Positions 17,956-26,503 of a DNA stretch of 64,000 bases are shown piece after piece. Numbering within the stretch: position 1 is the stretch's first letter; each line of letters starts with the position of its first letter. The notes under the pieces are model-generated. The model saw only the letters and a program-made list of their open reading frames with translations. It had not been told where the DNA came from and searched no databases. The stretch is taken from the NCBI GenBank assembly GCA_963840535.1, contig CAWIZJ010000069.1, positions 1-64,000 of the forward strand, written 5' to 3'. This stretch comes from VAZQ01 sp963840535 (GTDB lineage: Bacteria > Pseudomonadota > Alphaproteobacteria > Rhizobiales > Xanthobacteraceae). Position numbers and translations under genes: made by a program.

Positions 17956-19572
17956 ATGACCGCCAGCTATGACGGCATCATTCTCGGCGCCGGCCACAAC
18001 GGCCTCGTTCTCCAAGCTTATCTCGGCAAGGCCGGCTTGAGGACCTTGGCCATCGAACGGGGGCCACTCGCCGGCGGCGGATTGAGCACGCTCGAAGACC
18101 CGCGCCATCCCGGCTTTCTGCACAACACCCACGCATTCTTCCAGCGCGCGATCACGGCAATGCCGTGGTACGCCGACCTGGACCTCGAGCGCCACGGCGC
18201 GCGCTTCATCGAGCCCGAGCTCAACGTGGCACTGCTCGCGAGCGACGGGCGCGTGCTGGAGTGGTGGACCGACATCGAGCGGACCATCGAATCGTTCGCG
18301 CGCTTGAGCCGCCGCGATGCGCAGACGCTGCGGCGCTGGCACGACGAGTTCGTACCCATCGTCGCGCACATACTGGCGCCGGAAGCGCGATCGCCGCCGC
18401 TGCCGCCGGCCGAGCGGCGCACCTTGCTGGCGCGCTCGGGCGCCGGCCGGCGCCTTCTCGAGGTGAGCGCGCTGTCGCCGCTGGAATTCGTCGAGAAGGA
18501 GTTCGAGCATCCCACCATCAAGGCGGGGCTGCTGTTCTTCAACGGGCTGCGCGAGGTCGATTTGCGCGCGCGCGGCTTCGGCCACCACATCGCCGCACTG
18601 CTGGCGAGTCCGGCCAAGGCACAGATGTCGCGCGGGGGGTCGGTGGCGCTGGCACGCGCGCTCGAAGCGGCGGTGCGCGAGAGCGGCGGCGAGCTGCGGG
18701 TGATGACGGAGCCGAAGCGAATCGTAGTCGAGAACGGGCGCGCTGTCGGCATCGAGACCGCCGAAGGCGAACGGATCATGGCCCGTTCTTTCGTCGCCTC
18801 CTCACTCAATCCGCAGCAGACTTTCATCGACCTGCTCGACCAATCGTTGCTGCCGCGCGAGCTGCTGGATCGGGTGAGGGGCTTCCAATACAATCTTCTG
18901 GCGCCGTTGTTCGCGCTCAATCTGAACCTGCGCGAGCCGCCGCAGTACCGGGCGAGCGCGGATCACCCGCAGCTGGCGCGAGCTTTCATGGTGCTCATGG
19001 GGCTCGATCACGTCGACCAGTTCGGCGAGATCGTACGCCACCACGAGGCCGGCACCATCCCTCCGACCGTGATGTGGGGTGCGTGCCCGACCGTGTTCGA
19101 TCCGAGCCAGGCGCCGGCGGGCCGTCACACCGCCTTCATGTGGGAGAAGCTGCCCTATCGCCTGCACGGCGATCCCGGCAACTGGGATCGGGCGCGCGCG
19201 GAGCACGGCAAGGTCATGCTGGCCCTCTGGCGAAGCCATGCCCCCAACCTCGCCGACGCCGTGATCGATTGGTTCACGCGCTCGCCGCTCGATGTGGCAC
19301 GCTCGCTGCCCAACATGCGGGACGGCGACCTTCTGGTCGGCGCCTTCACCAACGACCAGGTCGGCTACCACCGGCCATTCCCCGGTGCGGGCTCGTATCG
19401 AGCGCACTTTCCGGGCCTCTATCTGTGCGGATCGAGCAGCCATCCCGGCGGAAACATCACCGGGCTTCCCGGCTACAACGCGGCGCAGGTCATCCTGACC
19501 GACCTCGGCATCAAAGCGGACTGGATGCCGCCGCCGATCGCGGCGCAACTGGCGGGCCTGCCGTCCGCATGA
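17956..19572 (+). CDS. FAD-dependent oxidoreductase (phytoene dehydrogenase-like)
   Basis: The 538-residue flavoprotein has an N-terminal FAD dinucleotide motif (ILGAGHNGLVLQAYLGKAGL), the GGGLSTLED segment after the first strand, and the C-terminal CrtI-type FAD motif (CGSSSHPGGNITGLPGYNAA). These place it in the CrtI/amine-oxidase-like desaturase group. No carotenoid genes are near, so a catabolic oxidation or isomerisation is more likely than phytoene desaturation. The ATG lies three bases after the isomerase stop and its own stop overlaps the next small ORF, so it belongs to the 12045 operon. Confidence 0.85.
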   Translation: MTASYDGIILGAGHNGLVLQAYLGKAGLRTLAIERGPLAGGGLSTLEDPRHPGFLHNTHAFFQRAITAMPWYADLDLERHGARFIEPELNVALLASDGRVLEWWTDIERTIESFARLSRRDAQTLRRWHDEFVPIVAHILAPEARSPPLPPAERRTLLARSGAGRRLLEVSALSPLEFVEKEFEHPTIKAGLLFFNGLREVDLRARGFGHHIAALLASPAKAQMSRGGSVALARALEAAVRESGGELRVMTEPKRIVVENGRAVGIETAEGERIMARSFVASSLNPQQTFIDLLDQSLLPRELLDRVRGFQYNLLAPLFALNLNLREPPQYRASADHPQLARAFMVLMGLDHVDQFGEIVRHHEAGTIPPTVMWGACPTVFDPSQAPAGRHTAFMWEKLPYRLHGDPGNWDRARAEHGKVMLALWRSHAPNLADAVIDWFTRSPLDVARSLPNMRDGDLLVGAFTNDQVGYHRPFPGAGSYRAHFPGLYLCGSSSHPGGNITGLPGYNAAQVILTDLGIKADWMPPPIAAQLAGLPSA

Positions 19573-19715
19573 GGCGCGATCGCACGCTCGTCATGGCCGA
19601 CGGCCGCAAGGTGAAGGGATTCCTGGTCGAGGCCGAGGCTACGACGGACGCCCGCGACATCTCCTCTTATGGCGGCTGGCGTGAATTCATGTCGAGGGAG
19701 AGGTCACGTGCGTAA
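19569..19715 (+). CDS. Small hypothetical protein, coupled to the FAD oxidoreductase gene
   Basis: A 48-residue ORF starts with an ATG overlapping the upstream stop (ATGA). The sequence is hydrophilic (MADGRKVKGFLVEAEAT, then DISSYGGWREFMSRERSRA), with no signal peptide or membrane segment. The overlap, matching codon usage and position at the operon end argue that it is translated. I recognise no family; it may be a small partner of the oxidoreductase or a chance ORF. Confidence 0.4.
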   Translation: MRRDRTLVMADGRKVKGFLVEAEATTDARDISSYGGWREFMSRERSRA

Positions 19716-19800
19716 CGGCGGGCACGCGCCATCTCAGCGTGCATTGCAAGATTGCCGGGCGCGGGAACCGAGCCGCGAGCGCGGCAATGCGGCTCCTACC

Positions 19801-19828
19801 TCGACGTTCGATCAGGATCAATTATAAT
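19801..19828 (+). promoter_or_regulatory. Promoter of the MNT/HEPN pair, probably leaderless
   Basis: A perfect TATAAT at 19823-19828 lies 16 bases after TCGACG (19801-19806), a -35-like box. The ATG of the nucleotidyltransferase gene starts at 19835, about where transcription would begin, so the transcript may lack a 5' leader. The local AT-richness contrasts with the surrounding DNA. Confidence 0.55.
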
Positions 19829-19834
19829 TCAAGC

Positions 19835-20131
19835 ATGAACCGAAACGAAGCCATCGCCAAACTCACGCAACACGTCGATGCCGTCAAGGCGCGCGGTGCG
19901 ACCTCGCTCTACCTGTTCGGCTCGGCCGCCCGCGGAGAGGCACGGCTCGGTAGCGATCTCGATCTGTTCATTGACTACGACCCGAACCTGAAATTCTCCC
20001 TGGTTGATCTTGTGGGCATCAAACTGTTTCTCGAAGATGCGCTTGGGGTGGAGGTCGACGTTACCACCCGAGACAGCCTGCACCCGATGCTGCGCCAGGA
20101 CATCGAGCGGTCCGCGGTTCGTGTGTTTTGA
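19835..20131 (+). CDS. MNT-type nucleotidyltransferase (antitoxin of a HEPN/MNT pair)
   Basis: The 98-residue minimal nucleotidyltransferase has the family signature GSX10DXD (GSAARGEARLGSDLDL), and a third acidic residue in VEVDVTT. In characterised MntA/HepT systems such proteins neutralise the HEPN RNase by adding AMP to a Tyr. The ATG at 19835 (MNRNEAIAKL) is chosen by homology and by its position seven bases after a TATAAT box; no ribosome-binding site is seen, which fits a leaderless mRNA. Its stop overlaps the ATG of the HEPN gene. Confidence 0.85.
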   Translation: MNRNEAIAKLTQHVDAVKARGATSLYLFGSAARGEARLGSDLDLFIDYDPNLKFSLVDLVGIKLFLEDALGVEVDVTTRDSLHPMLRQDIERSAVRVF

Positions 20132-20476
20132 TGGAGCGTAGGATCGGTCATACGATTTATGACATGCTCGAGACTATCGAAGCGCATCCAATGGAAAACG
20201 GATGGCAAGACGTTTGCGGAATTCCAGAAAGATTGGGAATTGCGGTACATCGTACAACGAGCGATCGAGATCATTTCGGAAGCGAGCCGGCGGCTTCCAG
20301 AAGAGCTCAAGTCGACAAGGCCGGAGATCGAGTGGCGCAGCATCGCGGCGGTAGGCAACGTACTGCGACACGAATATCACACGATTTCCGACAAAGTGAT
20401 TTGGGATGTCGTCCAAGTCGATTTGCCGCAACTCAAGACGGCAATCGAAGCGCTCGCAGCCGGCATCGCAGAGTGA
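20131..20476 (+). CDS. HEPN/DUF86 domain protein (toxin of a HEPN/MNT pair; frameshifted)
   Basis: The ATG overlaps the antitoxin stop (TGATG). The first residues (MERRIGHTIYDMLETIE) are in one frame and the rest (RIQWKTDGKTFAEFQKDW, RAIEIISEASRRLPEEL, GNVLRHEYH) in the next. The length is one base over a multiple of three and one extra base near 20179-20185 restores a normal DUF86 protein of about 114 residues. The HxY element (HEY) is present, but the Arg usually found four to six residues before the His is replaced by Gly. It may be a variant HEPN RNase. Confidence 0.75.
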
Positions 20477-20672
20477 CCGGCCGTGACGCAGCTGCCAAGT
20501 CAAGCTTGGAGTACCCGACTTGCGCACACGTCCAGGCATGACCGCCGCCATACGATCAAGTGACATCTCTCTCTCCGACACGTCAGCGTCCCCGGGCCAT
20601 CCTATCCCGTTTGGGCCGCGCTCACCAAAATCGAACGGCACCGATCCGCAAGCCTGGTGCGCGCTGCGAGGA

Positions 20673-20692
20673 GCGGGCCTCCCGAGGCCCGC
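20673..20692. terminator. Hairpin between convergent genes
   Basis: GCGGGCCT-CCCG-AGGCCCGC is a perfect 8-bp stem with a 4-base loop between the HEPN gene (plus) and the universal stress protein gene (minus). There is no T tract, so it is a weak candidate for a bidirectional terminator. The rest of 20477-20754 shows no gene. Confidence 0.35.
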
Positions 20693-20754
20693 CATCGTCA
20701 TCGCACTGCATCGTACGGTAACGGCTGAAGCGTGCCACCGCCGTCGTCTCAGTG

Positions 20755-21579
20755 CTATCTCAATGCGGCAGGTACGGCGAAAACCGGGCACGGCGCGTGC
20801 CGGATCACGCGCTCCGTCGTGCTGCCGCGCAGCGCATCGAGCACGCCGCGATGACCGGCAGTGGGCATGCCTATGAAATCGACATCAAATTCGGCGGCGA
20901 CATCCAAGATCGATTCTACGACATTGCCGTGACGAAGCATGACCGGGGGCATCGAAACCGAAGATACGGCATGCACGGACGGTGGTGACCGACCGACATG
21001 AAGCAGATGCACCAGGATGTCCGCACCTGTCAGCAGTCTGCCTATGAATTGAACCATCTCGATCGCCTTGCTCGGGTCCGGTGAAACATCGATCGGGACC
21101 AACGCGCGCCGAAGTCGGGTATCGCCCGTGACTTGATCGACGAAGCCGCGCGCACCCGGAGCAATGAACAGCGTCGGGACAGACGAGCGACGGGAAACGG
21201 CTTCCGAGATCGATCCCCTCAGCCAGCGCTCGAAACCATCCCCGCCGTGGGTCGCCAGGACAATGAGATCGCACGGGTGGGTACGCAGGAAGCCGACAAT
21301 TCCCTGCAGCGGCTGCTGCCATCTGATGCGGACATTTTGAACCTCGATTCCGAGTTTTGCCGCGACCTCCCAGGGCGGATCTTCCTCGTCCGACAATCCC
21401 CATTGCACAAGCAGGCGCCGCACCTGCGGGAATGCCAATGCTCCACCGCTGTCGTGCTGGGCAACGTGCACGAGGTGCAACTCGCTGCCGGCGGCCAATG
21501 CAATGCGAAGGGCATGGCTGAAGGCCAAGCCGCTCAGATCCGAAAAATCGGTCGGATGCATGATCGAGCGAATGTTCAT
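20755..21579 (-). CDS. Universal stress protein UspA family, two-domain
   Basis: The 274-residue protein consists of two tandem Usp domains. The first runs from IMHPTDFSDLSGLAFSHAL to DLIVLATHGGDGFERWLRGSISEAVSRRSSVPTLFI. The second starts RRALVPIDVSPDP and ends DVDFIGMPTAGHRGVLDALRGSTTERVIRHAPCPVFAVP. Both C-terminal halves carry the G-2x-G-9x-G-type nucleotide-binding loop, so ATP binding is likely. It is a cytoplasmic stress-response protein transcribed alone, converging on the toxin-antitoxin pair. Confidence 0.87.
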   Translation of the reverse strand: MNIRSIMHPTDFSDLSGLAFSHALRIALAAGSELHLVHVAQHDSGGALAFPQVRRLLVQWGLSDEEDPPWEVAAKLGIEVQNVRIRWQQPLQGIVGFLRTHPCDLIVLATHGGDGFERWLRGSISEAVSRRSSVPTLFIAPGARGFVDQVTGDTRLRRALVPIDVSPDPSKAIEMVQFIGRLLTGADILVHLLHVGRSPPSVHAVSSVSMPPVMLRHGNVVESILDVAAEFDVDFIGMPTAGHRGVLDALRGSTTERVIRHAPCPVFAVPAALR

Positions 21580-21764
21580 CGAACGGGGCCGAAATTCGAG
21601 AGTTTAGAACCTGGTCCTTCGCGCAACTCATTCCACCACCGCACCGCCGATGAGGTGTCACGAGTCTGCTCGATTATCCCTACATTCATGTGCTTATCCA
21701 GGGCGATTGAGCGCTCGAACGCGTTCCGTTACGCTTGCACGGACGGCAGCCAAGGAGAGCGGCG

Positions 21765-22718
21765 ATGAGCCGAGGAAGACAATTCCGGGAGCTGCTGCAG
21801 CAGGGCGAGCTGGTGATCGCGCCCGGCGCCTACGACTGCATCACCGCGCGCAGCATCGCGCAGGCGGGCTTCGGCGCCGTCTACATGACCGGCGCCGGCA
21901 CCGCGGCGACGATCGGCTATCCCGACTATGGGCTTCTCACCATGTCGGAGATGGCGGACAACGCCGGACGCATCGCGGCGGCCGTGGACGTTCCGGTGAT
22001 CGCCGATGCCGATACCGGATACGGCAACGAGCTCAACGCGACGCGCACCGTGCGCGAATATGAGCGGCGCGGCGTCGCCGGCCTCCACATCGAGGACCAG
22101 GGCTTTCCGAAGAAGTGCGGCCACCTCGACGACAAGGCCATCGTCCCGCTCGACGATTTTCTCGCCAAGATCCGGGCGGCGGTGGCGGCAAGAAGCGACG
22201 GCAACTTCTTCATCATCGCGCGCACCGACGCGCGCGCGGTGCTCGGCTTCGAAGAAGCGATCGCCCGCGCCAATGCGGCGCTCACGGCCGGGGCCGACAT
22301 GGCCTTCGTGGAGGCGCCGCAGACCCTGGAGGAGGTCGCGGCGGTGCCGGGCCTGGTGCGGGGGCCCTGCCTGTTCAACGCGGTGTGGCGCGGCAAGACG
22401 CCCGACGTGGCTTTCGAGGACGTTGCGCGCATGGGCTACAAGCTCGCGATCGTACCCGGGATGCTGTTCAAGGCGGTGATCGGCATCTGTGACGCCACGC
22501 TGGCGGAGTTGCACCGTATCGGGCGCCATCCCGTCCCCGCGAACAGCCTGACCGTGCGCGAGGCGTTCGCCCGCATGGGCGCAGACGAGTGGGACGCGGT
22601 CAGCGAGCGCTTCGCACCGCACCCTCGCCCGCAACCGGGTGAAGGGGAGAAAAGCGGCACTCCTGTCGCGCGAGCGGGAGGGCGGCGGGGGAAAGCGCGG
22701 TCGGAGGCCGCCGAGTAA
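21765..22718 (+). CDS. Isocitrate lyase/PEP mutase superfamily protein
   Basis: The 317-residue TIM barrel has the superfamily hallmarks: IADADTGYGNE (Mg-binding Asp residues near 81-83), GLHIEDQ, and PKKCGHLDDK, the mobile loop with the catalytic Cys (about residue 118) found in lyases such as methylisocitrate and dimethylmalate lyase. The ATG at 21765 follows an AGGAGAG site. It lies 13 bases before a LeuC/LeuD-like pair, and such lyase plus hydratase sets act on branched dicarboxylic acids. The last 30 or so residues (from PHPRPQPGEGEK) are not family-like and appear to be read through a REP-like GC-rich sequence. Confidence 0.87.
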   Translation: MSRGRQFRELLQQGELVIAPGAYDCITARSIAQAGFGAVYMTGAGTAATIGYPDYGLLTMSEMADNAGRIAAAVDVPVIADADTGYGNELNATRTVREYERRGVAGLHIEDQGFPKKCGHLDDKAIVPLDDFLAKIRAAVAARSDGNFFIIARTDARAVLGFEEAIARANAALTAGADMAFVEAPQTLEEVAAVPGLVRGPCLFNAVWRGKTPDVAFEDVARMGYKLAIVPGMLFKAVIGICDATLAELHRIGRHPVPANSLTVREAFARMGADEWDAVSERFAPHPRPQPGEGEKSGTPVARAGGRRGKARSEAAE

Positions 22719-22731
22719 TCCTGGAGCGATC

Positions 22732-24133
22732 ATGCCGGCGACCATGCTCGACAAGATCTGGGCCGCGCATAGCATCATCGCGCGCGAGGACGGCCCTACC
22801 CTGCTGCACATCGACCGCCATCTCATCCATGACGGATCGAGCAACGCCTTTCGCATGCTCAAGGAGCGCGGGCTCGCTGTCGCCCGCCCGGATCGTACTT
22901 TCGCGACGCCCGACCACTACGTGCCGACGATCGGGCGCGACCTCGCTTCGATCAACGAGCCGCATCGCCGCGGCATGGTCGAGGACCTCGACGCGAACGC
23001 CGCAGCCGCCGGAGTGACATTGTTCGGCCTTGGCGACCGGCGACAGGGGATCGTGCACGTGGTCGGTCCGGAGCAGGGCCTCAGCCAGCCCGGCATGGTC
23101 ATGGTGTGCGGCGACAGCCACACCGCCACCCACGGGGCCCTGGGCGCGCTGGCGTTCGGCGTCGGCGCTTCCGAGGTCGCCCACGTGCTGGCAACCCAGA
23201 CGCTGTGGCAGAAGAAGCCCAAGAGCCTGCGCATCACCGTGGACGGCTCGCTGGCGCCGGGCGTTCACGCCAAGGACGTGATCCTCGCGATCATCGCCGA
23301 GATCGGCGCCGCCGGCGGCACCGGCCATGTCATCGAATATGCCGGCTCGACCATCCGCGCGCTATCGATCGAAGGACGGCTCACGATCTGCAACATGTCG
23401 ATCGAAGCCGGTGCGCGCGCCGGCATGGTCGCGCCCGACGATACCACCTTCGCCTATCTCGAGGGCCGCCCCTATGCTCCCAAGGGCAAGGACTGGGACA
23501 AGGCGCTGACCCATTGGCGCTCGCTGCCCTCCGATGCCGATGCCTCGCTTCGATCGAGAGGTCCATCTCGAGGCGGCCGCGATCGCTCCGATGGTGACCT
23601 GGGGGACGAGCCCGGAAGCCGCGGCGCCGATCACCGCGCACGTCCCCGACCCGGCCGACGCCACGGACGCGATGCGGCGCGACAGCATGGAACGCGCGCT
23701 CTCCTACATGGATCTGAAGCCGGGAACCCCGCTTTGCGACATCGCCATCGATCGCGTCTTCCTGGGCTCCTGCACGAACAGCCGCATCGAAGACCTTCGC
23801 GTTGCCGCCGCGATCGCGGATGGCCGCCGCGCCGTGGTCCCGGCGATGGTGGTGCCGGGCTCGGGTCTGGTGAAGGCGCAAGCCGAGGCGGAAGGGCTCG
23901 ACGAAATCTTCAAGCGAGCAGGCTTCGAATGGCGCGAGGCCGGGTGCTCGATGTGCGTGGGCATGAACGGTGACCTGGTGGCGGCAGGGGAACGCTGCGC
24001 TTCGACGTCCAACCGCAACTTCGTCGGCCGCCAGGGCAAGGGCGCGCGTACCCACCTGGTGAGCCCGGCCATGGCGGTGGCCGCCGCCGTCACCGGCAAG
24101 CTGACCGACGTACGCCGGCTGATGAGGCCATGA
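22732..24133 (+). CDS. leuC: 3-isopropylmalate dehydratase large subunit/homoaconitase family (frameshifted)
   Basis: The aconitase-family large subunit is split at about 23543-23548. The first frame covers MLDKIWAAH through KALTHWRSLPSDADA; the second continues with RFDREVHLEAAAIAPMVTWGTSPE to the end. The total is one base over a multiple of three; without the extra base the protein has 466 residues, the length of E. coli LeuC. The three [4Fe-4S] Cys ligands are intact (LGSCTNSR and AGCSMC). The gene follows a PEP-mutase-like lyase and overlaps the small subunit by four bases. A hydratase for another dicarboxylate, such as DmdA, is an alternative because no leuB is near. Confidence 0.85.
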
Positions 24134-24739
24134 TGCAACCGTTCCGGCATCTCGACGCGGTGGCCGCGCCGATGGGCGCGCCCAACGTCGATACCGACCA
24201 GATCATCCCGGCGCGATTCTGCTGGCGCAAGCGCCAGGATGGCTGGGGCCATCTGCTGTTCCATGACCTGCGCTTCGACGACCAGGGCGCGCCCAGGCCG
24301 GAATTCGTGCTCAACACGCAGCGCATACCGCGGGGCCGGCATCCTGGTGGCGAACCGCAACTTCGCCTGCGGCTCCTCTCGCGAGCAGGCGGTCTGGTCG
24401 CTCTACGACTACGGCTTCCGCTGCGTGATCGCGCCGAGCTTCGGCGACATCTTCTTCAACAGCAGCTTCCAGAACGGCCTGTTGCCGGTGGTGCTGGCGG
24501 CCGAGCGGGTTGCTGCGCTGCGAGCGGCGGTGGAACAGGCTCCGGGTGCCCATCTTGCCGTCGATCTCGCGGCGCAAGAGGTCCGGAGCGCGGACGGCGG
24601 CGTCGACAGGTTCGAGATCGATCCGTTCCGCAAGGAGTGCCTGCTGGCCGGCCTCGACAGTATCGCGTTCACGCTCGGCCATCGCGACGAGATCACTGCG
24701 TTCGAGAAGTCATACGAGGCGACCGTGTCCTGGCTCTGA
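24130..24739 (+). CDS. leuD: 3-isopropylmalate dehydratase small subunit family (frameshifted)
   Basis: This is the swivel-domain small subunit of an aconitase-family hydratase. The first frame contains VDTDQIIPARFCW; after a break near 24318-24326 the next frame contains GILVANRNFACGSSREQAVW, the conserved substrate-binding loop, through to the C-terminus. One extra base explains the break and the corrected product has 202 residues, matching LeuD (201). It overlaps the large subunit gene (ATGA), so both subunits are made together. Whether it isomerises isopropylmalate or hydrates another dicarboxylate cannot be decided here. Confidence 0.85.
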
Positions 24740-24747
24740 GAAATCGA

Positions 24748-24764
24748 CCGAAGCACGGCTTCGG
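24748..24764. terminator. Hairpin between convergent operons
   Basis: CCGAAGC-ACG-GCTTCGG is a perfect 7-bp stem with a 3-base loop, nine bases after the leuD-like stop and before the convergent FAD monooxygenase stop. It lacks a T run; it could serve as a bidirectional terminator. Confidence 0.4.
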
Positions 24765-24793
24765 GACGAGGGTGCGCGGAGCTTGTTGCGTCG

Positions 24794-26416
24794 TCACTCC
24801 GGTTCCCAGCCCAGCACGCGCGCGATGATCGCCTCGGCCGCGTGCCGATCCTCGCAGCGGGTACCCCGCCACGCGACGTGCTGATCCGGCCGGACCAGCA
24901 GCAGCACGGCGCCATAGACCTTCGTCAGCTCCGGATCGTCGAGCTTCAAGACGTTCATCGGCATGCCGCGCGCGGCGGCGGCTGCCACCAAGGGCCCACT
25001 CGGTTGCACGCCGACACAGACGAGGGTGAACCAAGGCCCGAGACGATCGAAGATCGGCGTGCCATCGCGCAGGATGACGCTCGGCAGGCGCGCACCGGGG
25101 GCAGTGGTCGGCACGTAGCGCACGGGGTCGTCGGGGATCTCGGCGCCCGGGTCCCGGCAGACCACCGGGGACTGGTGATAGACGTAGCCGAGCTCGATGC
25201 CGAAGCTTTCGTTCTCGGCATTGCCGAGTGCAGCAATGCGCCGCCCCGCCTCGGCCCGCACGCGATCGCCTTCAGTGCCCGGTGAGGTCAGATCGGTGCG
25301 GTAGACGTCGGCGATCGCGGCGCGCACGCCGGCTGTGCCGCTCGGCCGCATCTCGGTTGCGCTCGCCGACCGGGCGGCGCTCCGCATCATACGACGCCAG
25401 CAGGCCCGGTCCTCCGAACCCGAGCAGCACGGCCGCGAGCTTCCAGCCGAGGTCGCAGGCATCGCCGATGCCGGTGTTCATTCCGTAGCCGCCCGAAGGG
25501 ACGTATTGATGCGCCGCGTCGCCGGCCAGGAGCACCCGGCCCGAGCGATATCTCCGAGCAACCACCAGATGCGCCGTCCATGCATTGGCGATCAGTACCT
25601 CGTGTTCGAAGTCGCAGCCCGCAAAATTGCGGAGCAGCGCGCGCGGGTCGACTGCCGCGGGCGCGACGTCTTGCGGCCAGCGCGTTTGCAGCGTCCAGAT
25701 GTCGCGATCATTTTGCGCAATCAGACGTACCCACCGCCGATTGGTAGTGCCACGCCACGCCCCAACGCTGCAGCACGTCGGTTGACGTGGAGCGCAGGTG
25801 CGTCATGAACCGCCGCATGAAGCGCCGCCTGGCCATCGAGCTGAATGCCGAGACAGTCGCGCACCCGGCTGGTTCCGCCGTCGCAACCGACGAGGAAGCG
25901 GCAGCGAACCTCCTCCACACCGCCATCGGCGGCGCAAACCATTGCGGTCACCGCTTCGTCATCTTGCACCAGATCGACCAGTGCCGTACCCCACCGCGCC
26001 TGCACGAGGGGCCGTGCGATGACGGTTCGCTGAAGGACCGGCTCGATTTCCACCTGTGACACGCGCATCGGCGGCTCCCCAGGGAGGCCGCCGTCGTTCC
26101 GATCGCGAATCCTGCGCCGCCATTCGGTCACGCTCGGGTATCGGAAGCGGTGCAACTCGTGACCGCTGAGGGAGGTGATCCAGGAGACGTCGAAGTTGTG
26201 ATCCTCCGGTACCGCGACGCTCCGCAGCTCGTCCGCGAGGCCGAGCCGACGGAACAACTCCATGCTGCGGGCGTTGGTGATGTCCATCTTGGGATGGCGA
26301 GTGGTGGTGGCGTTCCGCTCGACCAGCATGCATGCGATGCCGTGCTGCGCCAATTCGCATGCGAGGGTCATGCCCACAGGTCCGCCACCCGCGATGAGAA
26401 CCGGGACCGGTTTCAT
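24794..26416 (-). CDS. FAD-dependent aromatic monooxygenase (PheA/TfdB-like; three frameshifts)
   Basis: The N-terminal part (from 26416) has the FAD motif LIAGGGPVGMTLACELAQ, DITNARSMELFRRLGL and FLVGCDGGTSRVRDCLGI (DG motif). It breaks near 25814-25824, continues in a second frame (RRFMTHLRSTSTDVLQRWGVAWHYQS), breaks at about 25725, continues with GDAAHQYVPSGGYGMNTGIGDACDLGWKL (GD motif) and breaks again near 25331-25339 before the C-terminal FMN-independent thioredoxin-like domain. Each break is explained by one extra base; the corrected protein would have 539 residues. Such enzymes hydroxylate phenol-like or polyketide substrates with NAD(P)H. It is the last gene of the AtzG/amidase/HpxZ operon. 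Confidence 0.8.
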
Positions 26417-26503
26417 TGCCGCCCCGGATGGGTCGCCGACGGGTGTGCTTGCAGCGTCCGGCCGCCACGCCTCGGCAACTTCATATCCCGCCGCCTATCG
26501 GCG

